Assembly (NCBI GenBank): GCA_963784195.1
Contig: CAWARA010000031.1
Coordinates: 62,001 to 126,000, forward strand
Source of the DNA: CAVQAH01 sp963784195
GTDB taxonomy: Bacteria; Acidobacteriota; Vicinamibacteria; Vicinamibacterales; 2-12-FULL-66-21
Direction of reading: 5' to 3'
DNA length: 64,000 bases
Below the pieces are notes generated by a model, which saw only the letters and a list, made by a program, of their open reading frames with translations, ran no database searches and was not told the origin of the DNA. Numbering within the stretch: the first letter of the stretch is position 1; each line of letters begins with the position of its first letter. The position numbers and the translations under genes were made by a program. Positions 36,992 to 46,358 of the stretch are shown in pieces.

Positions 36992-37600
36992 CTAACTGTC
37001 GATGGCTTCGTTGATGTAGTCGACGACCATCGCCGACTCGAGATCGAGCAGCACGAGGTCCTCGCCGACAAAGCGGTACTCGAGCTGGGGCGGCAGGGCC
37101 GGAAGCAGAAGCAGCAGTTGTGGCGGCATGTTCGTCAGCACGGCGCCGTCCGGGTAGCGGCTGCTGACCCGCAGGCGAATCGTGCGCGGATTCTCGTCCA
37201 TGATCGTCCGTCGTGCGCGCACGCCGTCTGGTCCTGAGAAGACGCGAGAGAGTTGCCGCCTGAAATACGCCCTGATCGGCTGTGTAAAGATGTCGCCGCG
37301 CTTCGCGCCTCCGCGCGCCCGGGCGAGCAACCGTTCCAGCGCCCGCTGATGCTGCTGGATGTCTTCGGGGGGCGCCTGCTCCGCCAGGGTCGGCAGCGTC
37401 TGCTTGAGCTTCTCTCGCAGGTCCGCATATTCCTTAACCCGTTTCTGGAAGTCGGCCACCAGCGCCGCATCAGGATTCTGGCTATTCTGGACTGGCCAGG
37501 CGTCGAGAGCACCCGACACGCTCGCCATTGCCACCATTGCCGCCGTCACCAGGGCCACGCGCAGCCATTGACGAGCGAGGCGGCCGGCCAGGATGGTCAT
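36992..37600 (-). CDS. Secreted protein of unknown function
   Basis: 202 residues with a signal peptide (QWLRVALVTAAMVAMASVSGALDA). The mature part starts with a helical, charged region (LVADFQKRVKEYADLREKLKQTLPTL), a Pro-Pro-Glu loop and a C-terminal hydrophobic strand region (PPQLLLLLPALPPQLEYRFVGEDLVLLDLES). It resembles a group of acidobacterial hypothetical proteins, which I cannot name. ATG at 37600 overlaps the yajQ stop, so it is coupled to yajQ; the phosphoesterase follows 8 bp on. Confidence 0.7.
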   Translation of the reverse strand: MTILAGRLARQWLRVALVTAAMVAMASVSGALDAWPVQNSQNPDAALVADFQKRVKEYADLREKLKQTLPTLAEQAPPEDIQQHQRALERLLARARGGAKRGDIFTQPIRAYFRRQLSRVFSGPDGVRARRTIMDENPRTIRLRVSSRYPDGAVLTNMPPQLLLLLPALPPQLEYRFVGEDLVLLDLESAMVVDYINEAIDS

Positions 37601-38100
37601 CCCCGGTAGTTTCCGAACTGCAGCGCCACGCCGAAGTCGTGCTCGCGGAGGAGCCGGATGGCTTCCTGGAGGTCGTCTTTCGAGGCGGAGGAGACGCGAA
37701 CCTGATCCGACTGGATGGCCGCCTGGACCTTCTTGAGCTTGTTGTCCTTCAGAAACTTGACGATGTCCCTGGCGGCCTCGGTGGGGATTCCCTGCTGGAG
37801 GGTGATGACGCGGCGCACCGTGTCGTTGGCGGCGCGTTCGAGCTCTCCAGGCGTCAGGTTCTTCGTCGGCACGCCGCGTCGCACGAGCCGGCCCTGGAGG
37901 ATTTCCCACAACGCGTTCATCTTGAAATCGTCATCGGCCGTGAGCGTGATGTTGTTCTCGGTCCGGCTGAAGTCGATGGCGGCGCGCGATCCTTTGAAGT
38001 CGTAGCGTTGTGCAACTTCCTTGCGCGCCTGGTTCACCGCGTTGTCGACTTCCTGGAGGTCGACGCCGGAGGTGATGTCGAACGAAGCGACGTTGGCCAT
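37597..38100 (-). CDS. yajQ: YajQ/UPF0234 nucleotide-binding protein
   Basis: 167 residues, typical length. Family signatures are intact: SFDITSGVDLQEVDNAVNQA at the start, YDFKGS, and QVRVSSASKDDLQ near the end. YajQ proteins bind nucleotides; a homologue in Xanthomonas is a cyclic-di-GMP effector. It lies 3 bp after a radical SAM gene and overlaps the next gene on the same strand. Confidence 0.95.
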   Translation of the reverse strand: MANVASFDITSGVDLQEVDNAVNQARKEVAQRYDFKGSRAAIDFSRTENNITLTADDDFKMNALWEILQGRLVRRGVPTKNLTPGELERAANDTVRRVITLQQGIPTEAARDIVKFLKDNKLKKVQAAIQSDQVRVSSASKDDLQEAIRLLREHDFGVALQFGNYRG

Positions 38101-38103
38101 AAA

Positions 38104-39081
38104 TCAGTGTGCAGAACCCAGCCGCATGCGCCGCACGCCCTCTCCGATACGCACGGACTGTTCGAAGATCGCGCCGACGCGGAGCCCGCCCGGCAGCCGG
38201 TGACGGCCGACGGCGCCGAGCCCGGCCGATGCGATGCAGCCACAGTTCTCGCAGTCGGGGTTGCCCCCGAACTGGCATGGTGAGATCTTGTGTTCGAAGT
38301 CGGCCGAGATGCACGTGGTGGTCTTCGCGAAGATGCACTCATCGGGATTCTGCGGTGGGTCCGCGTACACCCGGATCATGCCCTCGGGCATGCGCAGCTT
38401 CGGATAGAGCCGTCGAAGGTGCATCAGTGCGGCGACGACGCGTTCTCTGTCGGCCGCCGTCAACATCTCTTCCGACACCTCGCCGATCTGCGGCGTGTAC
38501 AGGCTGACCCAGATCTGGCGCGTGTCGGGATTCTCCGACCAGATCCGTATGAACTCATCGAGGTACCCGTCGCGGCACACTTGCTGGCGCGTGACCGTGC
38601 AGTGGACGGTGATCTGGTGTCCCTTGATGTGTTTCAGGATGCGGTCGTAGGTGGCAGGCGTACGGCGCACGTCGTGCTCGGGCTGCAGGCCATCGATCGA
38701 GACGACGATCTGCAGCCGCGGAATGGACGCCCACTCCGGCGGGATGGTGCGCACCGCGCTGGTGACCAGCTGCGTGTAGATGCCCTTTTCGGCGAGTCGC
38801 GGCAGAATCTGATTCAGCTCGCGATAGCGGACGAGCGGTTCGCCTCCGACGATCGAGACGTGCAGCGGCCGATGCTCGTCGACGAGCTTGAAGAATCGCG
38901 AGACGAGCTCATCGCCTTTGAAATCACTGACCTGACGAAGGGTGACATCGCCGCCAAGATGTTCGTCGTTGTAGGCGTAGCATCCAGGGCAGCGGAGCGG
39001 GCATTCGCGAGTGATCTCGACCGACAGCGCGGGACGGTATCCCTTGAGGATCCGCCCCCACGCTGTGAAAATTCCTTCCAT
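38104..39081 (-). CDS. Radical SAM protein with C-terminal Cys-rich (SPASM-like) region
   Basis: 325 residues. The S-adenosylmethionine cluster motif is ECPLRCPGCYAY (CxxxCxxC), followed by SIVGGEPLVRY and VVSIDGLQPEHD. At the C-terminus CIFAKTTTCISADF, SPCQFGGNPDCENCGC supply seven cysteines for an auxiliary cluster, as in SPASM/twitch enzymes. Substrate unknown; MoaA/HpnH-like annotations are common for this type. The gene lies directly upstream of yajQ. Confidence 0.85.
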   Translation of the reverse strand: MEGIFTAWGRILKGYRPALSVEITRECPLRCPGCYAYNDEHLGGDVTLRQVSDFKGDELVSRFFKLVDEHRPLHVSIVGGEPLVRYRELNQILPRLAEKGIYTQLVTSAVRTIPPEWASIPRLQIVVSIDGLQPEHDVRRTPATYDRILKHIKGHQITVHCTVTRQQVCRDGYLDEFIRIWSENPDTRQIWVSLYTPQIGEVSEEMLTAADRERVVAALMHLRRLYPKLRMPEGMIRVYADPPQNPDECIFAKTTTCISADFEHKISPCQFGGNPDCENCGCIASAGLGAVGRHRLPGGLRVGAIFEQSVRIGEGVRRMRLGSAH

Positions 39082-39099
39082 CCGTCGACTATATCATCA

Positions 39100-39901
39100 T
39101 CATCGGCGCCGTAGCTTCACGCTCCCGTTCACAGTTTCCAGTTCGAGGGTGCGCCCGCCTCCACCGATCGTGCCGTTCAACGATCGACGGTTGACGCGGC
39201 CGGCTACGGTGATGGGGAAGTCGGTGGTGATCTCGCCGTTGACTGTCGTGGCGCGAAGATCGGTGCTGACGTCGCTCGGCAGGTCCAGCGTAATGCTTCC
39301 GTTGACGGTCGAGAAATTGAGATCGCCCGACCACGCGCTGTTGCCAAGTGCGCCGGTAATCGAACCGTTCACCGTTGTTGCGTCGCCGTAGGACGACGTC
39401 GAGAAATTGACGGAGCCGTTGACCGTCGCCAGTGATACAGCGCCGGCCAGCGCCTTGGCCTCGATGTCGCCGTTGACGGTCTTGCCAGCGAACCGGACAC
39501 CCGGCCGGGACACTGACCGTGAAGGTCACGGACACGTCGTTGTTCTGGACGTTCATCCGTCCGCCTTCACCCGGTTTACATTCGTTCGGCCTCCCGTCTG
39601 TGCTCGGGTAGACCGCGCAGATCGTGACGCCCTCGCCGTGCTGCACAACCTCAATCTGTACGTCCTCGGGGTTGTTCTTGCGCCCTCGGCGGATGGCGCG
39701 GACTTCGACCTCGCCACCGCTACCCGGCTCTGCCGTCACGTCACCGTTGACGCCCTTGATTTCAATGGTGTTGCCCTGGAGCACCATCCCGCGCCATTCA
39801 AACGGGGCTGATGACTGCGCTGACGCGGCCGCTGGCGTCAGCCCGACGATCAACGCTGCAGAAATCGCTACGGCGGCGGCTGTGACACGAGCTGAACGCA
39901 T
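39100..39901 (-). CDS. DUF4097-family secreted beta-helix protein (one frameshift)
   Basis: Signal peptide (AAAVAISAALIVGLTPAAASAQ) and then the DUF4097 repeat pattern with many VNG turns: IEIKGVNGDV, KTVNGDIEAKA, ATVNGSVNF, TTVNGSITG, STVNGSITLDLP, TTVNGEITT. It forms a right-handed beta-helix-like putative adhesin; the function is not established. An extra base near 39500 splits it after TVSVPAG; rejoined it is about 266 residues. Confidence 0.85.
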
Positions 39902-40127
39902 GCTGGACCTCCTCCGGTCTGCGGCTTAGACGAATCCAATGGACCCGATGGTTGCGACAAAGTGCAGGAATTTCAATTCACGAGTTAAGTTCAATCAATA
40001 GATGTGGTTACGGATGACGCCCCAGCTTGCCGGATGCCGGGGTCTGTGTTTCAATAGAAGTGCGCCCAAAAACACACTCGGTTCCGCCGAGGTTGATGTA
40101 AATCCTCAGCTGGGGAGGCCTGACTGC

Positions 40128-40705
40128 ATGAGCCAGGGTAGCGAAGATCAAGGTTTGAGCCGGCGCCGGTTCCTGGGACTCGGCGCCGTGGCTGCTGCGG
40201 CGTCGGTGCTTCCCGCGAAGGCACTCGCGGCACCCGTTGCGAAGTCGGGTGCTCCAGAGCGCGTGCTCTCATTCTTCAATACGCACACTGGCGAACGCCT
40301 CCAGGCGTCGTACTGCTGCGGTGGTGTCTATCAACCGAACGTGCTCGAGCAGGTGAATTTCATCCTGCGCGACTTCCGCGCCAACGAAATCAGGCCGATC
40401 GATCCGAAGTTGCTCGACCTTCTGTACGAGCTTGGCGGCGTGCTGCACACCGATCAGCCGTATCACGTCATTTCCGGGTATCGCTCCCCGCAAACGAACT
40501 CGATGCTGCGCACGCGGGCGGGTCCCACACGGGTGTGGCGTCGGGCAGCCTGCACATGGTCGGGAAGGCAATCGACATCCGTATGCCGGGTGTCAAGCTG
40601 GCGCATCTGCACGCGGCAGCGATGTCGCTGAAGCTGGGTGGCGTTGGCTATTACCCGAGCTCGGATTTCGTTCACGTCGACACCGGCCGGGTCCGCTACT
40701 GGTAA
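40128..40705 (+). CDS. Tat-exported DUF882 (YcbK-like) M15 peptidase-fold protein (one frameshift)
   Basis: Twin-arginine signal SRRRFLGLGAVAAAASVLPAKALA after GGGGAGG and ATG 40128. The DUF882 domain follows: LSFFNTHTGERL, VISGYRSPQTNS, then in the shifted frame GGSHTGVASGSLHMVGKAIDIR and GGVGYYPSSDFVHVDTGRVRYW. The His/Asp residues in SLHMVGKAIDI and FVHVD are the metal ligands of the M15/DUF882 fold, implying cell-wall processing. One missing base near 40518; repaired length about 192 residues. Confidence 0.87.
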
Positions 40706-40715
40706 TCTTTATCGG

Positions 40716-41108
40716 ATGATCGAGAAGCGTCGTTCCCCCATCCAGGGTTGGGGCGTGTTTGCGACCCAACCCATCACGAAAAACACACGCATCATTCATT
40801 ACGCCGGTGAGAAGATCACCAACCGCGAAAGCCTGCGCCGCGAGCGGAGTTACCTGAAAAAGGGTCACATCTGGTGCTTCAAGCTGAACCGGCTCTATGT
40901 CCGTGACGCCGGCGTTGGCGGCAACATCGCACGCTATATCAATCACGCCTGCGAGCCGAACTGCTATACGCAGATCATCGGCGACACGATCTGGATCCGC
41001 GCCGCCAGGAACATCCGCAAGGGCGAGGAGCTGACCTACGACTATTCGACGGACGGTGAAGGCTCGATCATGTGCCGCTGCCGTCCGGGTTGTACGGTCA
41101 TGCTGTGA
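40716..41108 (+). CDS. SET-domain protein methyltransferase
   Basis: 130 residues, a stand-alone SET domain. GWGVFATQPI (SET-N), ARYINHACEPNCYTQ (NHxCxPN) and GEELTYDYS give the full AdoMet/substrate core, and the C-terminus CRCRPGC resembles a post-SET zinc cluster. Bacterial SET proteins methylate lysines on protein targets, rarely identified. The alpha/beta hydrolase start overlaps its stop (TGATG), so they are coupled. Confidence 0.88.
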   Translation: MIEKRRSPIQGWGVFATQPITKNTRIIHYAGEKITNRESLRRERSYLKKGHIWCFKLNRLYVRDAGVGGNIARYINHACEPNCYTQIIGDTIWIRAARNIRKGEELTYDYSTDGEGSIMCRCRPGCTVML

Positions 41109-41767
41109 TGCGGGTTTTCTACCTGCACGGCTTCGCCTCCTCCACGCGGTCCTCGAAGGCCGCATTTTTCTCTTCGAGGCTGGCGGCCAGCGGAATCTCG
41201 CTCGAGACACCGGACTTCAACGAACCTGATTTCAGCACGTTGACGATCACGCGGATGGTGAATCAGGTGGGGCGCGAGATCGATCGACGTCAGCCGGATC
41301 CCGTCGTGCTCATCGGTTCGAGCCTCGGCGCCTTCGTCGCCGTGCACGTCGCCGTGCAGCGGCCAGGGCTCGTGGATCGGCTCGTGCTGCTGGCTCCGGC
41401 GCTGGATTTTGGCGGCAACCGCATGCGCACGCTCGGCGACCGTGGTCTGGAGGAGTGGAAGAAGACCGATCGCCTCGATGTGTTCCACTACGGCTACGGG
41501 CGGGTCATGCCGGTCCACTACGAACTGTACGCCGATGCCAGGAGCTATGACGCGATGAATGCCAGGGTCGACATGCCCGTGCAGGTGTTTCAAGGCACCC
41601 GCGACAGCGCGGTGGATCCTGCAACCGTCGAGCGGTGGTCCTCGGCGCGAGCGAACGTCGAGCTTCACCTCCTGGACGACGACCATCAGTTGCTGACCAG
41701 CCTTGACTACATCTGGCGCGAGATGACCAGATTTCTCTCGCTGCCGCCGCTCCCGGCAAACACCTGA
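41108..41767 (+). CDS. YqiA-like alpha/beta esterase
   Basis: 219 residues. MRVFYLHGFASSTRSSKA is the N-terminal oxyanion region of YqiA/UPF0227-type esterases, with nucleophile LIGSSLGAF, acid in VFQGTRDSAVDP and histidine in LDDDHQLL. Probably acts on small acyl or CoA esters. The ATG shares a base with the SET gene stop. Confidence 0.82.
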   Translation: MRVFYLHGFASSTRSSKAAFFSSRLAASGISLETPDFNEPDFSTLTITRMVNQVGREIDRRQPDPVVLIGSSLGAFVAVHVAVQRPGLVDRLVLLAPALDFGGNRMRTLGDRGLEEWKKTDRLDVFHYGYGRVMPVHYELYADARSYDAMNARVDMPVQVFQGTRDSAVDPATVERWSSARANVELHLLDDDHQLLTSLDYIWREMTRFLSLPPLPANT

Positions 41768-41779
41768 TTCAGCGTCGGG

Positions 41780-43096
41780 TCACCAGCAGATTCCCTGGTA
41801 TCGGGCGGGGATCTCGTTGCGGTCAATCTTCACGCGCACGAGATCGATGACCGTCTGATCCGGCCGCGTCCCACGCAGCGCCTCTGCGAACTCTGGCGCC
41901 GCGTTCCCGACGACGAGCACGTCGGAAGCGTCGATGACCTCCTGTACCGAATCGCACAGCAACGACGAGAGATGAGGGATTTGCTGCGTGATGTACTCGC
42001 GATTCGCGCCGACCAGCCGTGCGATCGAGACGTTCCGATCGTAGATACGAAGCTGATGGCCCTTGCCGAGCAGAGCCTCGGCGAGGATGACCAGCGGGCT
42101 CTCGCGCAGGTCGTCGGTGCCCGCCTTGAAGCTGAAGCCGAGAAGGCCGACGCGCTTGCGGCCGGTTTCGATGATCTGGTCGAGCGCATGCTGAATCTGG
42201 AGGTTGTTGCTCCCCAGGATTGCCTGGACGACCGGCATCTCCAGATCGACCTCCTTGGCGCGATACTGCATTGCGCGGACATCTTTCGGGAGGCATGACC
42301 CGCCAAACGCAAATCCCGGCTTCATGTAGTACGACGAGAGATTGAGCTTCTCGTCGCGGCAGAAGATGTCCATCACCTCGTGACTGTCGATCTCCAGCCG
42401 CTTGCACAGATTGCCCACTTCGTTGGCGAAGCAGACCTTCAAGGCGTGCCACGTGTTGCTGGCGTATTTGATCATCTCCGCCGTGCGGATCGCCGTTGTC
42501 ACCAGCGGAGCCTCGACTTTCGCGTACAGCGCTTCCGTGCGGCTGCCGTCCGACGCCTGGTTGTGGCCGACGAGCGTCATCGGCGGATGGCGGAAGTCGT
42601 GAATGGCGGTGCCTTCACGCAGGAACTCCGGATTCACCGCGACGCCGAATCCGGTTCCATTGTGTTTTCCAGACGATCGCTCCAGTGCTGGAATCACCAC
42701 GGAGTGGGTCGTGCCTGGCAGCACGGTGCTGCGCACGACGACGACGTGATAGTCGTTCTTTTGTCTCAGGGCGTGTCCGATCTCCTCGCAGACGCGCTCG
42801 AGGTAGGTCAGGTCCAGGCTTCCATTGCGCCGGCTCGGCGTTCCCACGCAGATGAGCGAGAGGTCGGTGGCGTTGACGGCCTCGCCGGTATCACGCGTGG
42901 CGCGGAGCGAGCCGGTCGCCGCGCCCTGGGCGATCAGGTCGCCAAGGCCCTTTTCCACGATCGGGCTGCGACCCTCGCTGATGCTGGCGACCTTGTCGGC
43001 GTTGACGTCGACGCCGACGACAGTGTGGCCGTCAGCGGCAAAGCACGCAGCGGACACACTTCCCACGTACCCAAGGCCAAAAACCGAAACATTCAT
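41780..43096 (-). CDS. algD: GDP-mannose 6-dehydrogenase (AlgD-like)
   Basis: 438 residues, close to the 436 of AlgD. Rossmann start VFGLGYVGSVSAACFAADGH, CVGTPSRRNGSLDL, the substrate helix, and catalytic cysteine in FAFGGSCLPKDVRAMQYRAKEVD (in part). Oxidises GDP-mannose to GDP-mannuronate in alginate-type pathways; related UDP-sugar dehydrogenases share the fold, but the LSSYYMKPGFAFGG pattern is closest to AlgD. Last gene of the leftward exopolysaccharide run. Confidence 0.85.
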   Translation of the reverse strand: MNVSVFGLGYVGSVSAACFAADGHTVVGVDVNADKVASISEGRSPIVEKGLGDLIAQGAATGSLRATRDTGEAVNATDLSLICVGTPSRRNGSLDLTYLERVCEEIGHALRQKNDYHVVVVRSTVLPGTTHSVVIPALERSSGKHNGTGFGVAVNPEFLREGTAIHDFRHPPMTLVGHNQASDGSRTEALYAKVEAPLVTTAIRTAEMIKYASNTWHALKVCFANEVGNLCKRLEIDSHEVMDIFCRDEKLNLSSYYMKPGFAFGGSCLPKDVRAMQYRAKEVDLEMPVVQAILGSNNLQIQHALDQIIETGRKRVGLLGFSFKAGTDDLRESPLVILAEALLGKGHQLRIYDRNVSIARLVGANREYITQQIPHLSSLLCDSVQEVIDASDVLVVGNAAPEFAEALRGTRPDQTVIDLVRVKIDRNEIPARYQGICW

Positions 43097-43144
43097 GTCG
43101 TTTCTTTCGCTCTGTCGAATACCTGATGACCTGAGGCCGCTTCG

Positions 43145-44176
43145 TCAGGGGTTACGGCGTCGGCCACTCAACAGCGTGTGGACGAAGCTCGCCAACTCGC
43201 CTCCCGAGACACGACCGCCACGGGCCTTGAAGTCTCGTCGCCGCTCCCGCAGGAAACCGAGACAGAATCGGAGCTGCGTCTCGCACATGAATGCGAGATC
43301 GGGCTCCCGTCTCATCCACGACTTCATCCAGCCAAGAGCCGCGCGCCCAGTCTGTCTGTAGACGTGCGCGGGAGCATCGAAGAGTCGCACCCCCGACTGC
43401 TCGAAGTTTGCATCCCGCATGACCGCGTAGAACCGGCCGTGTCCCGCGTGCCAGCGCCTGTGATAGCTCTTTGTCAGCCGGCCAACGTTCACCTTGTGGC
43501 GCATCACGAGCGCCGGCAGGTAGAGGCCTCTCTTTCCGGCCAGCCAGAGCCGTTCGAGGATCTCCACATCGTCGACGCCGCCGATCGGCTCACTGGAGAC
43601 GTTCGAGACCGATCGGAAGCCACCAACGGCCTGTGCATCCACCCGCAGGATCGAGCAGTACAGCAACCTCGCCTTGTGTTGCGCGTCGACCGGGAAAGGC
43701 GTGTCGCCGTAGTCGGTGAGTGCCAGCGCTGACCAGTGTTCGCGACCCAGCCAGGAAGGCACCGTGCCCTGCCATATCGGAAGTACTTTCGATCCGATGA
43801 CTGACACGTCCGGATGCTCGCGAAACGCCACGACGAGCTTCTTGACCCAGTCCGATGGCAGCAGACAGTCATCCTCGACCACGCTGACGATCACGCCGCA
43901 GGCCGCTTCCAGTCCTGCGTTCAAAGCGTCGGACTTCGGACATTCCTGGAAGAGATAGCGCAGGTTGGGATGACCGGTCATCATCAGCGTCTCGACAACC
44001 CGTCGCGTGTCGTCATTGGAGTTATTGTCAACGATCAGGACCTCGTACCAGTACGAGTCGTCTGCCTCCTGTGCCAGTGCAGTCTCAAGCAAGTCGCGAA
44101 GATCCCGGCTGCGGTTGCGCGTGCAGACGAGCAGCGTGACCGTCACGGGCGCGGGACCGTTTGGCCCGTCGCTCAT
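43145..44176 (-). CDS. Family 2 glycosyltransferase
   Basis: 343 residues. GT-A fold: VTLLVCTRNRSRDLRDLLET, YEVLIVDNNSNDDTRRVVE, nucleotide/metal motif VSVVEDDCLLP, and VSSEPIGGVDDVEILERLWLAG (in part) for the acceptor loop (ED near the base). No membrane segments except a weakly hydrophobic C-terminus. It lies between two sugar-nucleotide dehydrogenases, so it likely adds a uronate or hexosamine to a polysaccharide. Confidence 0.88.
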   Translation of the reverse strand: MSDGPNGPAPVTVTLLVCTRNRSRDLRDLLETALAQEADDSYWYEVLIVDNNSNDDTRRVVETLMMTGHPNLRYLFQECPKSDALNAGLEAACGVIVSVVEDDCLLPSDWVKKLVVAFREHPDVSVIGSKVLPIWQGTVPSWLGREHWSALALTDYGDTPFPVDAQHKARLLYCSILRVDAQAVGGFRSVSNVSSEPIGGVDDVEILERLWLAGKRGLYLPALVMRHKVNVGRLTKSYHRRWHAGHGRFYAVMRDANFEQSGVRLFDAPAHVYRQTGRAALGWMKSWMRREPDLAFMCETQLRFCLGFLRERRRDFKARGGRVSGGELASFVHTLLSGRRRNP

Positions 44177-44215
44177 GACCCTAGTGGCGCGTCGACGCTG
44201 AGAAGGATCGCGCCA

Positions 44216-45574
44216 CTACGCGAGTGATACGCTCTCTTCAGGCCGTGGCGCGCCGAGCTTGAAAACGTGAGGCGCCGGTTTTTTGATCGCGTTGCGCGTG
44301 TCCACGATGAGACTGGCCTCGGCAACCATCGCGTCATAGTCGAAGGACTTGTGGTCGGTGATGATTACGATGCAGTCGTACTGGCCAAAGGATCCGCGAG
44401 CGGCGCTCACGCTCTTCAAGTCGCTCCTGCCGGACCAATCACGCGCTGTGATCTCAGGCACGAACGGATCGGCGTACGAAACGGTCGCGCCCTTGCCGTC
44501 GAGAAGTCCCAAGACGTCGAGGGCCGGCGATTCGCGCATGTCGTCGATGTCTCGCTTGTAGGCGACCCCCGCGACGAGGATATTCGCGCCGTTGATGGCC
44601 TTGCGCTTCGTGTTGAGCGCGTCGGCGACTTTTTCGACGACGTAGTGCGGCATAGAAGCGTTGATGTGTCCGGCTAGCTCGATGAATCGCGGGTCGAACC
44701 CGCTCTGCTTGGCCTTCCACGACAGGTAGAACGGATCGATGGGGATGCAATGACCACCGAGCCCTGGGCCCGGGTAAAAGGCCATGAAGCCGAACGGTTT
44801 CGTCTTTGCGGCTTCCACGACCTCCCACACGTCGATGTTCATTCGATCGCACATCAGCGCGAGCTCGTTCACCAATCCGATGTTCACCGCGCGAAAAGTA
44901 TTCTCGAGCAGCTTCACCATCTCCGCAACTCGCGTGGAGCTGACCTGTACGATTGATTCGATCGCGGTCGAATACAGAGCCGCCGCAAGCGCCGAGCAGG
45001 CCGGCGTCAGTCCGCCAACGACCTTCGGGACGTTATGCGTCTGAAAAGTCGGGTTGCCTGGATCGACTCGTTCCGGCGAGAACGCCAGGAAGAAGTCAAT
45101 TCCAGCCTTGAGTCCTGTCGCTTCGAGCAGCGGCTGGACGACCTCGTCGGTCGTTCCGGGGTATGTCGTAGATTCCAGGCAGATGAGCAAACCCGGATGC
45201 AGGTGTGCGGCGATCGATTCCACCGCCGACACGATATAGGACATGTCGGGGTCTTTCGTCTTGCGAAGAGGTGTCGGCACACAGATGTTGATCGTGTCCA
45301 GTTCCCGGACGACCGAGAAATCCGTGGTCGCATCGAGGGCCTTTGACTGCCGCAGCGACCGAAGGTCGTCCGTGGACACATCGGGAATGTAGGACTGTCC
45401 TTGACTGATGGCCTGAATCTTCCGGTGGTCGAGGTCGATTCCAGTAGTGCGAAAGCCGGCTTTCGCCAACTCGACGGCCAGGGGCAACCCGACATAACCG
45501 AGTCCGACAACGCCGGCTCGCGCCTCACGGCGCCTGATGCGATTCAGCAGTGTGTCCGCAGTCTGATTCATCAA
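44216..45574 (-). CDS. Nucleotide-sugar dehydrogenase, UDP-N-acetylhexosamine 6-dehydrogenase type (WbpA/WecC)
   Basis: 452 residues. VVGLGYVGLPLAVELAKAGFRTTGID Rossmann start (in part), STTYPGTTDEVV, and catalytic cysteine in GPGLGGHCIPIDPFYLSWKA. Makes UDP-N-acetyl-D-glucosaminuronate or mannosaminuronate. The pairing with an AlgD-like enzyme means the locus supplies two acidic sugar nucleotides. The upstream gene's stop overlaps the start (4 bp). Confidence 0.88.
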   Translation of the reverse strand: MMNQTADTLLNRIRRREARAGVVGLGYVGLPLAVELAKAGFRTTGIDLDHRKIQAISQGQSYIPDVSTDDLRSLRQSKALDATTDFSVVRELDTINICVPTPLRKTKDPDMSYIVSAVESIAAHLHPGLLICLESTTYPGTTDEVVQPLLEATGLKAGIDFFLAFSPERVDPGNPTFQTHNVPKVVGGLTPACSALAAALYSTAIESIVQVSSTRVAEMVKLLENTFRAVNIGLVNELALMCDRMNIDVWEVVEAAKTKPFGFMAFYPGPGLGGHCIPIDPFYLSWKAKQSGFDPRFIELAGHINASMPHYVVEKVADALNTKRKAINGANILVAGVAYKRDIDDMRESPALDVLGLLDGKGATVSYADPFVPEITARDWSGRSDLKSVSAARGSFGQYDCIVIITDHKSFDYDAMVAEASLIVDTRNAIKKPAPHVFKLGAPRPEESVSLA

Positions 45575-46296
45575 GTCCTCGTTGATCCGACGCTCGCGGG
45601 CCTTGCTTCCGCTCGTCGGAGCAGGCGGTATTCCTCATTCATGATACGACGTTGCTCGGCAATTTGCCGCTCGCGCCGGGCGAGGGCGGCTTCGCGGGTC
45701 GACAGGGCATTCCGGCGTTGGACCAGCTCGTTACGTTGTCGAAGCAACTCTGCTTCGCGCGCGTTCAGCAGTTGAGTAGCCTCCGCAAGCTCCCGTTCGC
45801 CCGCGCGTCGGTCTGGCTTGGCCACCGGAATGGGAGCCGGGGGAGGACGCCTTGCGTGGACCGCGGCGATGAGCGGCGGCGTGCCGGGTTCGGTCACGAG
45901 CTCGAGTTCGTCTCGCGATGGCGACGTCGAGGCATGCGCCTGGTCCGTTACGGCAGGCTGTTTTTGACGCAGCACGCCAGTCGCCACCAGTTCGTGCACG
46001 ACATCCTGCACGAGCGCACGGTCGATCGTCCGCCTGTCCTCAGCGTAGCCGAATACCAGCACGGCATCGCAGATGATATTGATGACGCGCGGAATTCCGC
46101 CGCTCAACCTGTGAACGAGTTCTGCGGCGTCGGCCGGAAAGCGTATCGGATCGCCGATCGCGGCGTGCTCGAGCCGGCCGTTGATGTAGGTGGCGGTCTC
46201 CCCTGCTTCGCGATGGACTTGGTTCGAATTCAAGGACGTGAAATCCGGATTGAGGGCGAAAGGACGCTCGCGGAGGTGGTAGAAGAACTCGTACAT
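45571..46296 (-). CDS. ExeA-like ATPase remnant lacking its Walker motifs
   Basis: 241 residues. The N-terminus MYEFFYHLRERPFALNPDF is the invariant start of ExeA/XrtA-type ATPases, and from TYINGRLEHAAIGDP through LSGGIPRVINIICDAVLVFGYA it matches the lid region of the same family. The 150 or so residues between, with Walker A and B, are absent: NPDF is followed directly by TSLNSNQ. A long charged coiled coil (ELAEATQLLNAREAELLRQRNELVQRRNALSTREAALARRERQIAEQRR, described in part) follows. In exopolysaccharide loci the intact protein is a general secretion/assembly ATPase; this one cannot hydrolyse ATP. Confidence 0.72.
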   Translation of the reverse strand: MYEFFYHLRERPFALNPDFTSLNSNQVHREAGETATYINGRLEHAAIGDPIRFPADAAELVHRLSGGIPRVINIICDAVLVFGYAEDRRTIDRALVQDVVHELVATGVLRQKQPAVTDQAHASTSPSRDELELVTEPGTPPLIAAVHARRPPPAPIPVAKPDRRAGERELAEATQLLNAREAELLRQRNELVQRRNALSTREAALARRERQIAEQRRIMNEEYRLLRRAEARPASVGSTRT

Positions 46297-46358
46297 CGTT
46301 TGTCTTGCCCAGTGAGTGACTGAGAGCTGACTTCAGACACGCAGATCGTGAGCGGAGT

